From Nostoc sp. HK-01 (GTDB taxonomy: Bacteria > Cyanobacteriota > Cyanobacteriia > Cyanobacteriales > Nostocaceae): a DNA stretch of 64,000 bases. Location: assembly GCA_003990705.1 (NCBI GenBank), contig AP018318.1, positions 372,001 through 436,000 on the forward strand. Reading direction: 5' to 3'. A program made the translations under genes and the position numbers. Positions 44,380 to 54,025 of the stretch are shown one piece after another; the first letter of the stretch is position 1, and each line of letters begins with the position of its first letter. The notes beneath the pieces were generated by a model. It made no database searches and was not told the origin of the DNA. It saw only the letters and a program-made list of their open reading frames with translations.

Positions 44380-44658
44380 ATGACTTCAGAAACCTCCGAA
44401 ATTTACATAAATCATCCAACTTGGGGCTTACTTTATCGAATCTGTATGGTTGACGATAACCAAGATATGTTCACTACACTTTATGCCCAAAGATTATTTT
44501 TTCTGGTCACAAACGACGTAAAAGGAATTAAATTTCAACCCATTGGACGCACAGAGGCGCGAATGATGTTGGAAAATCGTTTGCGTACCCTGCGACGCAA
44601 TGGTCAATCTCAGGAGTACGATCAGCTTCAGAGTGTTTTCCAACGCACCTTCCAATGA
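44380..44658 (+). CDS. pipX: PipX, PII-interacting co-activator of NtcA
   Basis: 92 aa. Cyanobacterial PipX features are intact: an N-terminal Tudor-like region with INHPTWGLLYRIC and LYAQRLFFLVT, then the helical pair GRTEARMMLENRLRTLRRNG ... VFQRTF. PipX bridges PII (GlnB) and the nitrogen regulator NtcA, depending on 2-oxoglutarate. The 4-bp overlap with pipY is the conserved genomic arrangement in cyanobacteria. Confidence 0.97.
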   Translation: MTSETSEIYINHPTWGLLYRICMVDDNQDMFTTLYAQRLFFLVTNDVKGIKFQPIGRTEARMMLENRLRTLRRNGQSQEYDQLQSVFQRTFQ

Positions 44659-45323
44659 GTAGTTCGATTGACGAACGTATTGCCTATATTCGCTCCTCAC
44701 TGCCTACATCTGTCAGGTTAATTGCTGTCAGCAAGCAGGTTCCGGCGGAGGTAATTCGTTTAGCTTACAACGCCGGAATTCGTGATTTTGCCGAAAGTCG
44801 CATCCAAGAAGCAGCCAGTAAACAAACTCAGTTGCAAGACTTATCAGATATTACTTGGCATTTTATTGGACATTTACAAAGTAATAAAGCCAAAAAGGCA
44901 CTGGAATTATTTGAGTGGATTCACTCTGTCGATAATTTGAAGCTGGCACAGCGCTTAAATCAATTAGCGCAGCAGCTAGGTATCAGTCCAAAAGTGTGTC
45001 TGCAAGTGAAAATACTTCCCGACCCGCAAAAGTCTGGTTGGAGCGTTCCAGAATTACTGGCTGACTTAGAAGAACTCAACCAGTGCCAGTTTTTACAAAT
45101 TCAGGGATTGATGACAATTCCGCCTCTAGAGTTGACAGAAGCGGAAATCATGAATGTATTTAATAGCACTTACCAGTTAGCGAAAGAGATCCAGTTACAA
45201 AACTTGCCGAATATTCACATAAAGCATCTTTCAATGGGTATGTCCGGCGATTATCAACTGGCAGTACAAGCTGGCGCAACGATGGTAAGATTGGGAACTA
45301 TTTTATTTGGCGATCGCCATTAA
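44655..45323 (+). CDS. pipY: PipY, PLP homeostasis protein (YggS/PROSC family)
   Basis: 222 aa starting inside the last codons of pipX (ATGA overlap). A single PLP-binding barrel: SKQVPAEVIRLAY supplies the PLP lysine region, with FIGHLQSNKAK and SMGMSGDYQLAVQAG for phosphate binding. It maintains PLP and amino-acid balance, and its physical link to pipX is typical of cyanobacteria. Confidence 0.97.
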   Translation: MSSSIDERIAYIRSSLPTSVRLIAVSKQVPAEVIRLAYNAGIRDFAESRIQEAASKQTQLQDLSDITWHFIGHLQSNKAKKALELFEWIHSVDNLKLAQRLNQLAQQLGISPKVCLQVKILPDPQKSGWSVPELLADLEELNQCQFLQIQGLMTIPPLELTEAEIMNVFNSTYQLAKEIQLQNLPNIHIKHLSMGMSGDYQLAVQAGATMVRLGTILFGDRH

Positions 45324-45686
45324 TTTCTCGGACAACCATTATTCACCATTTGTAGCAGTAGCTCTAGGTAGAAAATACAGATAATTTTCCTAGACTACTG
45401 GTACAATAAGACACTAAAAAAAATATTAAAAAAAGTAACGAATAATCAAAAAAACCTGTAATTAAGCTTCATATCCTAAAATCTTTGGGATATAATCTTG
45501 ACTCATTATTGTATCTAGGTTAAGGTACAGGCGTTTACAAAAGCGTCAGTTCATTATCTATAGTTGTAATAGAAGCTACAAACAACGATAAGATTACTAG
45601 ATTGTCCGTCCTTTGTAGTGATCTTTAGTGGCTACATCAACTAACAGCCAAATCGATAAAGGTAATTTGCATCAGGAGCGTACCAA
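45324..45686. other. Intergenic region upstream of sepF
   Basis: 363 bp, AT-rich. It carries the candidate sepF promoter and a long leader. No gene seen. Confidence 0.5.
45498..45526 (+). promoter_or_regulatory. Candidate sigma-70-type promoter for sepF
   Basis: TTGACT at 45498-45503 and TAAGGT at 45521-45526, spaced 17 bp. The start codon of sepF is about 160 bp downstream, giving a long leader. Confidence 0.45.
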
Positions 45687-46283
45687 ATGAACAATATTTT
45701 TTCTAAACTTCGAGACTTCGTAGGGCTAAACGAGCAGGTAGAATACGAATATTACGAAGAAGAAGCAGAAACGGATAACTACCAAAATCTGTATCAAGAG
45801 GAAAATCCTCAACCTGCGCCCGCAGAAGCTACTACACAAAATCGACGTTGGCGGGAACCCATGTCTACAATGGGTAATGATGTAGCAACAGGATCAAAGT
45901 CTACGATGGGGAACGTAATTGGTATGCCAGGAGCAGTGAACGGGATTTCAGAAGTATTAGTACTTGAGCCTCGTACATTTGAAGAAATGCCCCAGGCAAT
46001 TCAAGCCTTGCGTGAGCGGAAGTCAGTTGTACTCAACCTGACAATCATGGATCCAGATCAAGCACAACGTGCCGTTGATTTTGTTGCTGGTGGAACTTAC
46101 GCATTAGATGGACATCAAGAACGGATTGGAGAAAGCATCTTTTTGTTTACGCCAAGCTGTGTGCAAGTCAGCACCCAAGGTGGAGTTATTCATGAAGTCC
46201 CACAACCACCGGCTCGTCCTGTACGTACTGCCCCAACTGCCACTCCCAACTGGGGAAATGAACCTAACCGCATGGCACAATAA
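45687..46283 (+). CDS. sepF: Cell division protein SepF
   Basis: 198 aa with an N-terminal amphipathic helix ([14 protein letters not shown]), an acidic variable region, and the SepF domain about residues 88-172 ([31 protein letters not shown]..., [30 protein letters not shown]). SepF tethers FtsZ to the membrane; the Synechocystis counterpart Cdv2 is needed for division. AGGAGCG precedes the ATG. The position between pipY and proC is conserved among cyanobacteria. Confidence 0.97.
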   Translation: MNNIFSKLRDFVGLNEQVEYEYYEEEAETDNYQNLYQEENPQPAPAEATTQNRRWREPMSTMGNDVATGSKSTMGNVIGMPGAVNGISEVLVLEPRTFEEMPQAIQALRERKSVVLNLTIMDPDQAQRAVDFVAGGTYALDGHQERIGESIFLFTPSCVQVSTQGGVIHEVPQPPARPVRTAPTATPNWGNEPNRMAQ

Positions 46284-46289
46284 TTTTAA

Positions 46290-46366
46290 ATTAATAGTCC
46301 AGAGTCAAAAGTCAAGAGTCCTGTGTTTTTGACTCTAGACTATTGACTATGGACTATTGACCATAA
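46290..46366. repeat. GACTATTGAC-type short repeats between sepF and proC
   Basis: The spacer is composed of AGTCAAAAGTCAAGAGTC and GACTATTGACTATGGACTA units up to the proC start. Related units follow proC at about 47186-47232 and are echoed in the in-frame insertion near 21481. Confidence 0.7.
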
Positions 46367-46370
46367 ACGA

Positions 46371-47183
46371 ATGACTAAAAAATTTGGCTTAATTGGTGGT
46401 GGGGTAATGGGAGAAGCGCTGTTATCCCGCCTCATTGCAGATGGCATCTACCAACCTTCAGAAGTAATCGTTAGTGAACCCCAAGGGGCGCGGCAAAATT
46501 TTCTACAGCAACAATATGATGTAACCGTGACGGCAGATAACAGCTTGGTATTTCGCCAAGCGCAGGAAGTCATATTTTTAGCTGTAAAACCGCAAGTATT
46601 TAGCGCGATCGCCCAAGAATTAGCAGATATTATTTCGGTAGAACACTCACCTTTGGTGATTTCGATTTTGGCCGGAGTGCCTTTACATCACCTAGAAGCA
46701 GCATTTCCCCAACTCCCAGTTATTAGAGCCATGCCTAATACCCCAGCCACAGTGGCAGCAGGGATCACAGCAATCTGTTTAGGCGCATACACCAACACCA
46801 AACACCACCAAAAAGCTTTGCAAATATTTTCGGCAGTGGGAGAAGTAGTAGAAGTTTCCGAAAGTTTGATGGATGCAGTCACGGGGCTATCTGGTAGCGG
46901 CCCCGCTTACGTCTCTATCTTAGTAGAAGCCTTAGCCGATGGTGGAGTCGCCGCAGGTTTGCCTAGAAGTATTGCCAATCAACTCGCCCTACAAACTGTT
47001 TTGGGAACTGCACAATTACTGCATAATAGCAAAATGCACCCAGCAGAATTGAAAGATAGAGTTACCAGTCCTGGTGGAACAACAATTGCGGGGATTTGCC
47101 AATTAGAAAAAGCCGGATTTCGTTCAGCTTTAATTGAAGCAGTCAAAGCCGCTACAGTGCGATCGCAAGAATTGGGTAAATAG
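46371..47183 (+). CDS. proC: Pyrroline-5-carboxylate reductase
   Basis: 270 aa. It makes proline from 1-pyrroline-5-carboxylate with NAD(P)H. An N-terminal Rossmann motif GLIGGGVMGEALL, VKPQVF and the C-terminal signature DAVTGLSGSGPAYV... with TSPGGTTIAG are present. The length is normal. It belongs to the conserved pipX-pipY-sepF-proC gene order, though separated by repeats. Confidence 0.97.
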   Translation: MTKKFGLIGGGVMGEALLSRLIADGIYQPSEVIVSEPQGARQNFLQQQYDVTVTADNSLVFRQAQEVIFLAVKPQVFSAIAQELADIISVEHSPLVISILAGVPLHHLEAAFPQLPVIRAMPNTPATVAAGITAICLGAYTNTKHHQKALQIFSAVGEVVEVSESLMDAVTGLSGSGPAYVSILVEALADGGVAAGLPRSIANQLALQTVLGTAQLLHNSKMHPAELKDRVTSPGGTTIAGICQLEKAGFRSALIEAVKAATVRSQELGK

Positions 47184-47282
47184 TCTAAAATTCAAACCCA
47201 TTGACTATTGACCCATGACAAATGACGAAGTTGACAAAAGACCCGTTAATATAGTAAACAGTCTGGTTGCAAATGTGATTGA

Positions 47283-49955
47283 GTGAATTATCCCGCACCG
47301 TCTCCAGAAATTAACTTAGGGTCGATATTTCCCTTTGATCTGGATCAGTTTCAGAAAGATGCGATCGCGTCCCTTAACGCTGGACGCTCCGTAGTTGTAT
47401 GTGCGCCCACAGGGTCGGGCAAAACATTAGTCGGAGAATACGCTATTTATCGCGCCCTAGCGCGAAGAAAACGTGTATTCTACACCACGCCCCTGAAAGC
47501 GCTGTCGAATCAAAAATTACGCGATTTCCGTGAAAAATTTGGAGCCGATTTGGTGGGACTGTTAACTGGCGATGCGTCAATTAACAGAGATGCACCAATT
47601 CTGGTGATGACCACAGAAATCTTCCGCAATATGCTCTATGGCACACCCATTGGGCAAGTTGGCATTTCCTTGGTAGACGTAGAAGCAGTGGTATTAGACG
47701 AATGCCACTACATGAACGATCGCCAACGCGGTACAGTTTGGGAAGAATCAATTATCTACTGTCCTCGTGAAGTTCAACTAGTAGCCCTCTCCGCTACAGT
47801 TGCCAACAGCGAACAACTCACCGATTGGTTAAATCACGTTCACGGCCCCACCGACCTGATTTATTCTGATTTTCGCCCAGTACCCTTGGAATTTAACTTT
47901 TGTAATCCCAAAGGTCTGTTTCCTTTATTGAATGAGAGTAAAAACAAAATTAATCCCCGCTTAGTTAAAAAACACCGCAAAGGACAAGGGGATAGAGGTA
48001 AAAACGGCAGACCAGAAGCCCCTGGCATCATTTATACTTTGAGCCAGCTACAACAACGAGATATGCTTCCTGCCATTTACTTTATCTTCAGTCGCCGGGG
48101 ATGCGATAAAGCCGTGGCAGAAGTAGGTGATTTATGGTTAGTTAATGGCCAAGAGTCACAAATATTACGCGAGCAAATCGACGATTTTTTAAACCGTAAC
48201 CCTGAAGCTGGACGTTCGGGACAAATTGCCCCCCTTTATCGCGGGGTTGCTGCCCACCATGCAGGGATTTTACCTGCTTGGAAAGTGCTAGTGGAAGAAC
48301 TATTCCAGCAGGGATTGATTAAGGTAGTATTTGCGACCGAAACTTTAGCCGCAGGCATTAATATGCCTGCCCGTACCACAGTTATTTCCACCCTGTCTAA
48401 GCGTACCGATACCGGACACCGCTTATTAAATGCTTCGGAATTTCTGCAAATGGCAGGCCGGGCTGGTCGTCGGGGGATGGATAAACAAGGTTATGTGGTG
48501 ACAGTCCAAACGCCCTTTGAAGGAGCTAAAGAAGCAGCGTATCTGGCTACCTCTAAGGCAGACCCCTTGGTGAGCCAGTTTACACCTAGTTATGGTATGG
48601 TACTGAACTTACTGCAAACTCACACCATAGAACAAGCCAGAGAACTAGTAGAACGCAGTTTTGGGCAGTATATAGCTAACTTGCACCTCAAACCAGAATA
48701 CGACGAGATTGCCGAACTGCAAGACCAACTAGCCCAACTCCAGGAACAAATCGCCGCAGTAGATGAAAATGAAATCGCCGTTTATGAGAAATTGCGGCAA
48801 CGTCTGAAAGTAGAACGCCAGTTATTAAAAACTCTACAACAACAAGCCCAAGATGATCGCCAAGAAGAATTGGTAATGATGTTGGGCTTTGCTGTTTCTG
48901 GAACACTGTTAAGTCTCAAAGGAAAAAATATTACAGTATCTACACCCATAACGGCAGTTTTAGTTGGCAAAAGTCCTGGTTTAGCACAAGCACCTTATTT
49001 TGTCTGTTTAGGGCAAGATAACCGTTGGTATGTGGCAACAACGGAAGATGTGATGAATTTACACGCAGAAATGCCCCGGCTAGATGTGCCAGCAGATATG
49101 TTACCGCCCCCAGAGTTGCTGTTCAAGCCAGGACAATCTTACCGTGGGAATGAACAAACAGCTGCGATCGCCCAAAGCATTCCCGAACCCGGAGAACCTT
49201 TTCATCTGTCACCAGAAGTAGCAGAACAACTCAGTCGCGTTACTGCTATTGAAGAACAAATAGAAAATCATCCTCTGCGACAATCAGGTAATGCCTCAAC
49301 AATTTTTAAACGTCGAGCGCGTTATGTTGAACTCGAAGCCGAACTTGAACAATTGCAAGAGCAAGTTGAACAACAATCACAACGTCATTGGGAAGAATTT
49401 CTCAATTTAATTACGATTTTGCAACAATTCGGCTGTTTGGATAACCTAGTACCCACAGAATTAGGGCGAATTGCCGCAGCTATTCGGGGAGAAAATGAAC
49501 TGTGGTTGGGTTTAGTCTTTGCTAGTGGTCAACTTAACCAATTAGATCCCCACCACTTAGCCGCAGCCATAGCCGCTTTAGTCACAGAAACCCCACGTCC
49601 TGATAGTCGAGTCAACTTTGATTTGAGTGAGGAAGTAGCCGAGGCTTTAGCAAAACTGCGGGGTATCCGTCGCCAAATGTTCCAACTGCAACGGCGATAC
49701 AATGTGGCTTTACCCATCTGGTTAGAATTTGAGCTAATTGCCATTGTCGAAAAGTGGGCATTGGGTATGGAGTGGACAGAACTATGCAGCCACACAACCT
49801 TAGACGAAGGCGATGTGGTAAGAATTTTACGCCGCACGTTGGATTTATTATCCCAAATTCCCCACGTTCCCCATTTACCAGAAATTTTGCAGCGGAATGC
49901 TTACCGCGCAATGCAATTAATTGATAGATTCCCGGTGAATGAAGTAGTTGAGTAG
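47283..49955 (+). CDS. Ski2-like DEAD/DExH-box RNA helicase with DSHCT domain
   Basis: 890 aa from a GTG start. Helicase motifs: APTGSGKT (I), DECHYM (II, DExH type), LSATVANS (III), FATETLAAGINMPARTT (V) and QMAGRAGRRG (VI). The C-terminal third contains a coiled-coil region (about 470-530) and a DSHCT-like end. Such helicases (Ski2/Mtr4-like) act in RNA turnover; cyanobacterial homologues are common. Confidence 0.95.
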   Translation: MNYPAPSPEINLGSIFPFDLDQFQKDAIASLNAGRSVVVCAPTGSGKTLVGEYAIYRALARRKRVFYTTPLKALSNQKLRDFREKFGADLVGLLTGDASINRDAPILVMTTEIFRNMLYGTPIGQVGISLVDVEAVVLDECHYMNDRQRGTVWEESIIYCPREVQLVALSATVANSEQLTDWLNHVHGPTDLIYSDFRPVPLEFNFCNPKGLFPLLNESKNKINPRLVKKHRKGQGDRGKNGRPEAPGIIYTLSQLQQRDMLPAIYFIFSRRGCDKAVAEVGDLWLVNGQESQILREQIDDFLNRNPEAGRSGQIAPLYRGVAAHHAGILPAWKVLVEELFQQGLIKVVFATETLAAGINMPARTTVISTLSKRTDTGHRLLNASEFLQMAGRAGRRGMDKQGYVVTVQTPFEGAKEAAYLATSKADPLVSQFTPSYGMVLNLLQTHTIEQARELVERSFGQYIANLHLKPEYDEIAELQDQLAQLQEQIAAVDENEIAVYEKLRQRLKVERQLLKTLQQQAQDDRQEELVMMLGFAVSGTLLSLKGKNITVSTPITAVLVGKSPGLAQAPYFVCLGQDNRWYVATTEDVMNLHAEMPRLDVPADMLPPPELLFKPGQSYRGNEQTAAIAQSIPEPGEPFHLSPEVAEQLSRVTAIEEQIENHPLRQSGNASTIFKRRARYVELEAELEQLQEQVEQQSQRHWEEFLNLITILQQFGCLDNLVPTELGRIAAAIRGENELWLGLVFASGQLNQLDPHHLAAAIAALVTETPRPDSRVNFDLSEEVAEALAKLRGIRRQMFQLQRRYNVALPIWLEFELIAIVEKWALGMEWTELCSHTTLDEGDVVRILRRTLDLLSQIPHVPHLPEILQRNAYRAMQLIDRFPVNEVVE

Positions 49956-50039
49956 TTTGAACTAGAAAGTAGGGAGTGGGAATAGCTGGTACACATACTA
50001 GAAAATATATTACCCCTCTGCACCCTGCCCCACTGCCTA

Positions 50040-50762
50040 CTAAGGCGCTAATCGAGCTTTACCTAAACGCTGCTTTTCATACCATTGGGCGATCGCTGGT
50101 GTCCACTCGGCAAAATGCGGCCACATTAATTCGCACAATTTCTGAATTTCCAGTTGAGCATCTTTTTTATTTCTCAAGTCACAAAAATGCAGAAATGACC
50201 TGAGATTAAAGCTCACTACAAAGTGTTGGCGATAATCAAATGGAACTATCCCTCTAGCGTGTTCTTCAGACATTCCCGCCGCAAAACTCGCTGCATATCG
50301 TTTTGCTGCTTCCATACACCACTCTAAATCTGCGGCGCGTTGCTCTGGTGAATAGTAATATTTCTTGCCTTGTCTATCTGTGTAATAACCTACTGGGCGC
50401 AGATAAAATACATCTTCTATATCTTTTTTGCCTTCTATTACTTGTATAAATTGATTCCCAGTATATCTAAAAGATTGGACATCAAAACTCACGCTCACGC
50501 GATGAGTACGCGCCTGTTGCATGACGCTGTGAGGAAAATAACCACAGTTGAAGACAATTTGGGGATGTTCTAGCGGCCCGTAGTGTCCTCGTTCCCCTGC
50601 TAACAATCGTTTAACAATCACTTCGCCGCATTGTGATTCCGAAGGCCATGAGTCTCGTTCATCAACCACAAATGCGTCGGTATAGTCTTGGTGCATCGCA
50701 GCATAAATCACTTGCTGCGGATTTGGTGTTTTGGTAATAACCTCTACTCGGAATCGCTGCAT
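50040..50762 (-). CDS. thyX: FAD-dependent thymidylate synthase ThyX
   Basis: 240 aa. Makes dTMP from dUMP with FADH2 and methylene-tetrahydrofolate. The ThyX signature RTHRVSVSFDVQSFR fits the RHRxxSxxxxSxR pattern with one substitution (Thr in place of the first His neighbour). FDYRQHFVVSFNLRSFLHF follows as the second conserved segment. It converges on the helicase gene with an 84-bp gap containing C-rich Nostoc repeat sequence. Confidence 0.97.
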   Translation of the reverse strand: MQRFRVEVITKTPNPQQVIYAAMHQDYTDAFVVDERDSWPSESQCGEVIVKRLLAGERGHYGPLEHPQIVFNCGYFPHSVMQQARTHRVSVSFDVQSFRYTGNQFIQVIEGKKDIEDVFYLRPVGYYTDRQGKKYYYSPEQRAADLEWCMEAAKRYAASFAAGMSEEHARGIVPFDYRQHFVVSFNLRSFLHFCDLRNKKDAQLEIQKLCELMWPHFAEWTPAIAQWYEKQRLGKARLAP

Positions 50763-50884
50763 GGGTTTTCTCAGACTGGGTAAAAAGGAGGATGAAAGCC
50801 TGTGTATGAAACATGGCTAAAAACTCAATCCATCATCATATAACTTTGGGCAGACTCAGATACTTTACAAAAATTAATTTAAAA

Positions 50885-50902
50885 GTTACACTTCTTTACA
50901 TT
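50885..50902 (+). promoter_or_regulatory. HLR1-like RpaB box before the Hlip gene
   Basis: GTTACACT-TC-TTTACATT fits the HLR1 consensus of two (G/T)TTACA(T/A)(T/A) repeats 2 bp apart, with one mismatch. It ends 23 bp before the Hlip ATG. A further TTTACAAA half-site lies near 50861. Confidence 0.7.
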
Positions 50903-50925
50903 ATCAAGTAATTAAGGAAAAGTTC

Positions 50926-51141
50926 ATGCGTAGTAGTGGTTCGATTGTGGATGATCAGGGCAAAATGAACAACTTTGCGGTTGAGCCAAAAATTTATGTA
51001 GATGAACAAGGCGATCGCACTGGCTTTACACCCTATGCAGAACTACTCAACGGTCGTTTAGCAATGATTGGTTTTATCTCGCTGATAGCGTTAGAAGTAT
51101 TTACAGGACATGGTATTTTTGGACTGTTATCTAGGCTGTAA
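50926..51141 (+). CDS. High-light-inducible protein (Hlip, one-helix CAB-like)
   Basis: 71 aa. The single membrane helix carries the chlorophyll-binding motif ELLNGRLAMIGF (E-x-x-N-G-R-x-A-M-x-G-F). The N-terminal ~30 residues are soluble and include FAVEPKIYVDEQGDRTGFTP. Hlips bind chlorophyll and carotenoid in thylakoids and protect photosystem II assembly under light stress. The HLR1-like box upstream fits light-responsive control by RpaB. Confidence 0.95.
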   Translation: MRSSGSIVDDQGKMNNFAVEPKIYVDEQGDRTGFTPYAELLNGRLAMIGFISLIALEVFTGHGIFGLLSRL

Positions 51142-51157
51142 TAGAGTAGGGAACAGG

Positions 51158-51261
51158 TAATACCGTTTCACTTTAAGTTTGATACAAATAGACCGCAGGG
51201 GGCAGGGGAAAAGAATGAAAAACCCATAAATTTGTATCATTTTTTTCGTAAAATGGTATTA
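51158..51261. mobile_element. 104-bp MITE-like inverted-repeat element
   Basis: Ends TAATACC (51158-51164) and GGTATTA (51255-51261) begin ~32-bp imperfect inverted repeats reaching GATACAAAT/ATTTGTATC. A GCAGGGGGCAGGGG core fills the centre. It is in the spacer after the Hlip gene; its right half recurs at 57534-57584. Confidence 0.75.
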
Positions 51262-51414
51262 CAGAGTTAAAAGTCTTTTGATGTCTAAGTGTTGTCATCT
51301 ATTGATGTATTAACTACTTTGGCTGTTGGCATCACTCAATTTTTAAAACGCAATTTTTCATACATTTATTTAAAGAGACAGGAAATTTCCCGTCTCTTTG
51401 TTTTTGATGTCAAA

Positions 51415-52068
51415 TTATGAGTTGGAATTGCGATGAGCAATTACAGCATAAAAGGGATCTCCAGCACCAATACCCATCAACTGTAAGAAATAGGGCGTTG
51501 TTGATTGGCGAACAATCACTTCAGGAGTGGTAAATCCTGGTATTGAGTTGAAGTAGTGCTTGACTAGTTCGACTCTGGTGGTTTCGGAAGCATCACGCCA
51601 AGCTTGAATTGCTTTCTGAAAAAACATCCGGTTAGAAAAGCTGATAATTACAATACCACCGGGTTTGAGAATGCGGTAAATTTCCGAAAATATGGCTTCG
51701 GGATACTGTATGTACTGCACAGAAACACAGATGAGAACCGCATCAAAATCTTGATCGGGTAGGGGTATTTGGGGATTTTCGTTGAGATTTTGGACAAAGT
51801 AATGATTTAAGCGGGGATTTCTTGCTAGTTCCTCAGCGTTGAGTCCGTGTCCTTCAATATGGGCAAACTCTATTTCTTCTGGTAAATGAGATACCCAGCT
51901 GCTCATCATATCAAGGATGCGGGTGTTGGGTTGGAGGCGATCGCGGTACAAATCTGTTAACTGTTGAATAAACCCATCATCAACATGAGTAACAAACCGG
52001 GGATAGGCATAAAATAGCTGATCATCGGTATTATCTAATTTTTCGCGTTGATTTGGACTAAGTGGCAT
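51415..52068 (-). CDS. Methyltransferase-11-like SAM-dependent methyltransferase
   Basis: 217 aa. The C-terminal part of the Rossmann methyltransferase fold is clear: QDFDAVLICVSVQYIQYPEAIFSEIYRILKPGGIVIISFSNRMF. The expected SAM motif I is unusual: ILDMMSSWVSHLP in place of the usual D-x-G-x-G-x-G loop. The family occurs in cyanobacteria and plant plastids with unknown substrate. Single gene, convergent towards the Hlip. Confidence 0.85.
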   Translation of the reverse strand: MPLSPNQREKLDNTDDQLFYAYPRFVTHVDDGFIQQLTDLYRDRLQPNTRILDMMSSWVSHLPEEIEFAHIEGHGLNAEELARNPRLNHYFVQNLNENPQIPLPDQDFDAVLICVSVQYIQYPEAIFSEIYRILKPGGIVIISFSNRMFFQKAIQAWRDASETTRVELVKHYFNSIPGFTTPEVIVRQSTTPYFLQLMGIGAGDPFYAVIAHRNSNS

Positions 52069-52215
52069 AAATGTCTATTTTGGAAAAGTTTTTGACAAAC
52101 TTGCTGCAAATTTCGGTATTCTTTTGCACAAGGATTCTGTTACATATTTTAATAAAATCAGTATCAATAAATTTAACAGCACTCAACTGAATCAAGCTAG
52201 AAAATTTTTAATTAC

Positions 52216-53820
52216 ATGTTACATAAATCACATTTGTTGCAATCTATTTGGCGACAATTTCGCTTATCAGCCGCATTTCCTTATATCAGCTTGTTAATTT
52301 GGCTACTGCCTTTATTATTATTTACCTCTGGACAAAATAGCCTGATGGCGCATGATGAAGGGCTTTATGCTTGGCGAGCGCGGCGGATGTTCGATTCTGG
52401 TGACTGGATAGCGCCGTGGGGTACTGTGCATCATAAAACCCCTGGTTTTTATTGGCTGATTGCCAGTGCTTATACACTATTTGGTATGAGTGAAGTTAGT
52501 ACAAGAATTCCCAGTGCGATCGCTGGAATATTCTGCTTATTCTTAATATATGAAATTGGGAAAATTATCCTCAATCAAAAATTAGCTTGGTTAGCTGCTG
52601 CAATTTTGAGTTTAGAGTTTCTTTGGTTGCAATATTGCCGTTTAGGCGCACCTGATGTGCCGATGATTTTTTTAGTTTTATTAGCAATTTTTTCTTTACT
52701 TAAAGCTGAATTACCACCAAAATATGCTAATTTTTGGCAATTTATAGCAGGTTTGTGTTTAGGCTTAGGCTTTTTAGTCAGAAGCTTTATGATTTTTTTG
52801 CCAGCAATAGCATTATTGCCTTATCTCATTGGTGAACATCGCCGCCACCGTCATCTTAGTAGCCCTATTTTTTATTTAGGTTTAATATTAGGTTTTATAC
52901 CGACTTTGATTTGGCTATGGTTGAGTTGGCAGCGTTATGGCAGTAATAGTTTAGAAGCTTTATTACAATTTGTTTTTCAACTCGGTTCTGAGGAAAGAAA
53001 AGGAAACGGCATCATATTTTATTTTTGGAATGTGCCTTTAAAAGCATTTCCTTGGACATTTTTTAGTCTTTTAGGTTTGATTGTAGCATTCCGTCGTCCA
53101 ATCCCTAATTATCATTTATTATTAGTTGGCTTTCCGATAGTTTTATTTACAGAATTAAGTATTTTTTCAACCCGTTTATCACACTATAGTCTTAGCCTTT
53201 ATCCCTTTATTGCTTTGTTAGCAGCTTTGGGTTTAAGTTGGTTAGGCAAAGCTTATGAGAAGACACAACCACCCAGAAACCTTCCTCGTAACTTGAGTTA
53301 TGGCTTTGGCGGATTAGGTATTTTACTTTTGTTAGCAGGGATATACCTTTTAATTTGGGGTAATGCAGATATTAGTAAGTATGCAGCCTTTGGTTTAATT
53401 GTCGGTTTAGGTTGGTTAATTTTACCTGTCGTGTGGATTTGTCGTCACCACTTTGGTTACACGTTTCTCACAGAGCGTTATTGGTTAGCTGGTTGGTTGA
53501 TTCCCTGTTGGTTAGGTTTAGCTGTGGCGGGTAGTTTGGGATTAATTGGTGATTATAACGCAGCGTTTAGAAAGTTTTTTCAAGAACCTGCGATCGCCTC
53601 AATTCTGCAAAGTCAGCCTATTTACTTTGTCAAGCTTGATGGGAAAAATGCTGTTCTCTTAAATTTTTACACACCTATTCACGGAAAGAGTTTAGATACA
53701 ATTTCTCAACTACCAGCTTCTAGCTACGCTTGGATATATTTACAAAGTTCTCCTGATTTATCTCGTCCTTACCGCATTGTTGGGACAGTGGAAGGCTATC
53801 AGTTAATTCAAGTTTTGTGA
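52216..53820 (+). CDS. GT39/ArnT-like membrane glycosyltransferase
   Basis: 534 aa with about 11 membrane helices. The first extracytoplasmic loop has the acidic motif AHDEGLYAWRARRM used by ArnT/PMT (GT39/GT83) enzymes, followed by HHKTPGFYWLIA. Such enzymes use lipid-linked sugars to modify lipids or proteins outside the cytoplasmic membrane. The acceptor is unknown. Confidence 0.92.
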   Translation: MLHKSHLLQSIWRQFRLSAAFPYISLLIWLLPLLLFTSGQNSLMAHDEGLYAWRARRMFDSGDWIAPWGTVHHKTPGFYWLIASAYTLFGMSEVSTRIPSAIAGIFCLFLIYEIGKIILNQKLAWLAAAILSLEFLWLQYCRLGAPDVPMIFLVLLAIFSLLKAELPPKYANFWQFIAGLCLGLGFLVRSFMIFLPAIALLPYLIGEHRRHRHLSSPIFYLGLILGFIPTLIWLWLSWQRYGSNSLEALLQFVFQLGSEERKGNGIIFYFWNVPLKAFPWTFFSLLGLIVAFRRPIPNYHLLLVGFPIVLFTELSIFSTRLSHYSLSLYPFIALLAALGLSWLGKAYEKTQPPRNLPRNLSYGFGGLGILLLLAGIYLLIWGNADISKYAAFGLIVGLGWLILPVVWICRHHFGYTFLTERYWLAGWLIPCWLGLAVAGSLGLIGDYNAAFRKFFQEPAIASILQSQPIYFVKLDGKNAVLLNFYTPIHGKSLDTISQLPASSYAWIYLQSSPDLSRPYRIVGTVEGYQLIQVL

Positions 53821-54025
53821 AAAAGAATTGAGGAATCAGAATTAAGACAGTAATTAAAATATTGATGATTTTTCTACATTTAATTACTTTTGTTTATGGA
53901 ATTGAAAAAAAAGAGTGTTTGATTTTATTGAATAAAATGAATATTTTGAAGGTGTGCTGGCGTTGCTGGCATTAAAAGCAAATTTTTATAGAAAAAGCAG
54001 AATGCTTTTAAACAGGAGGAAGTTA

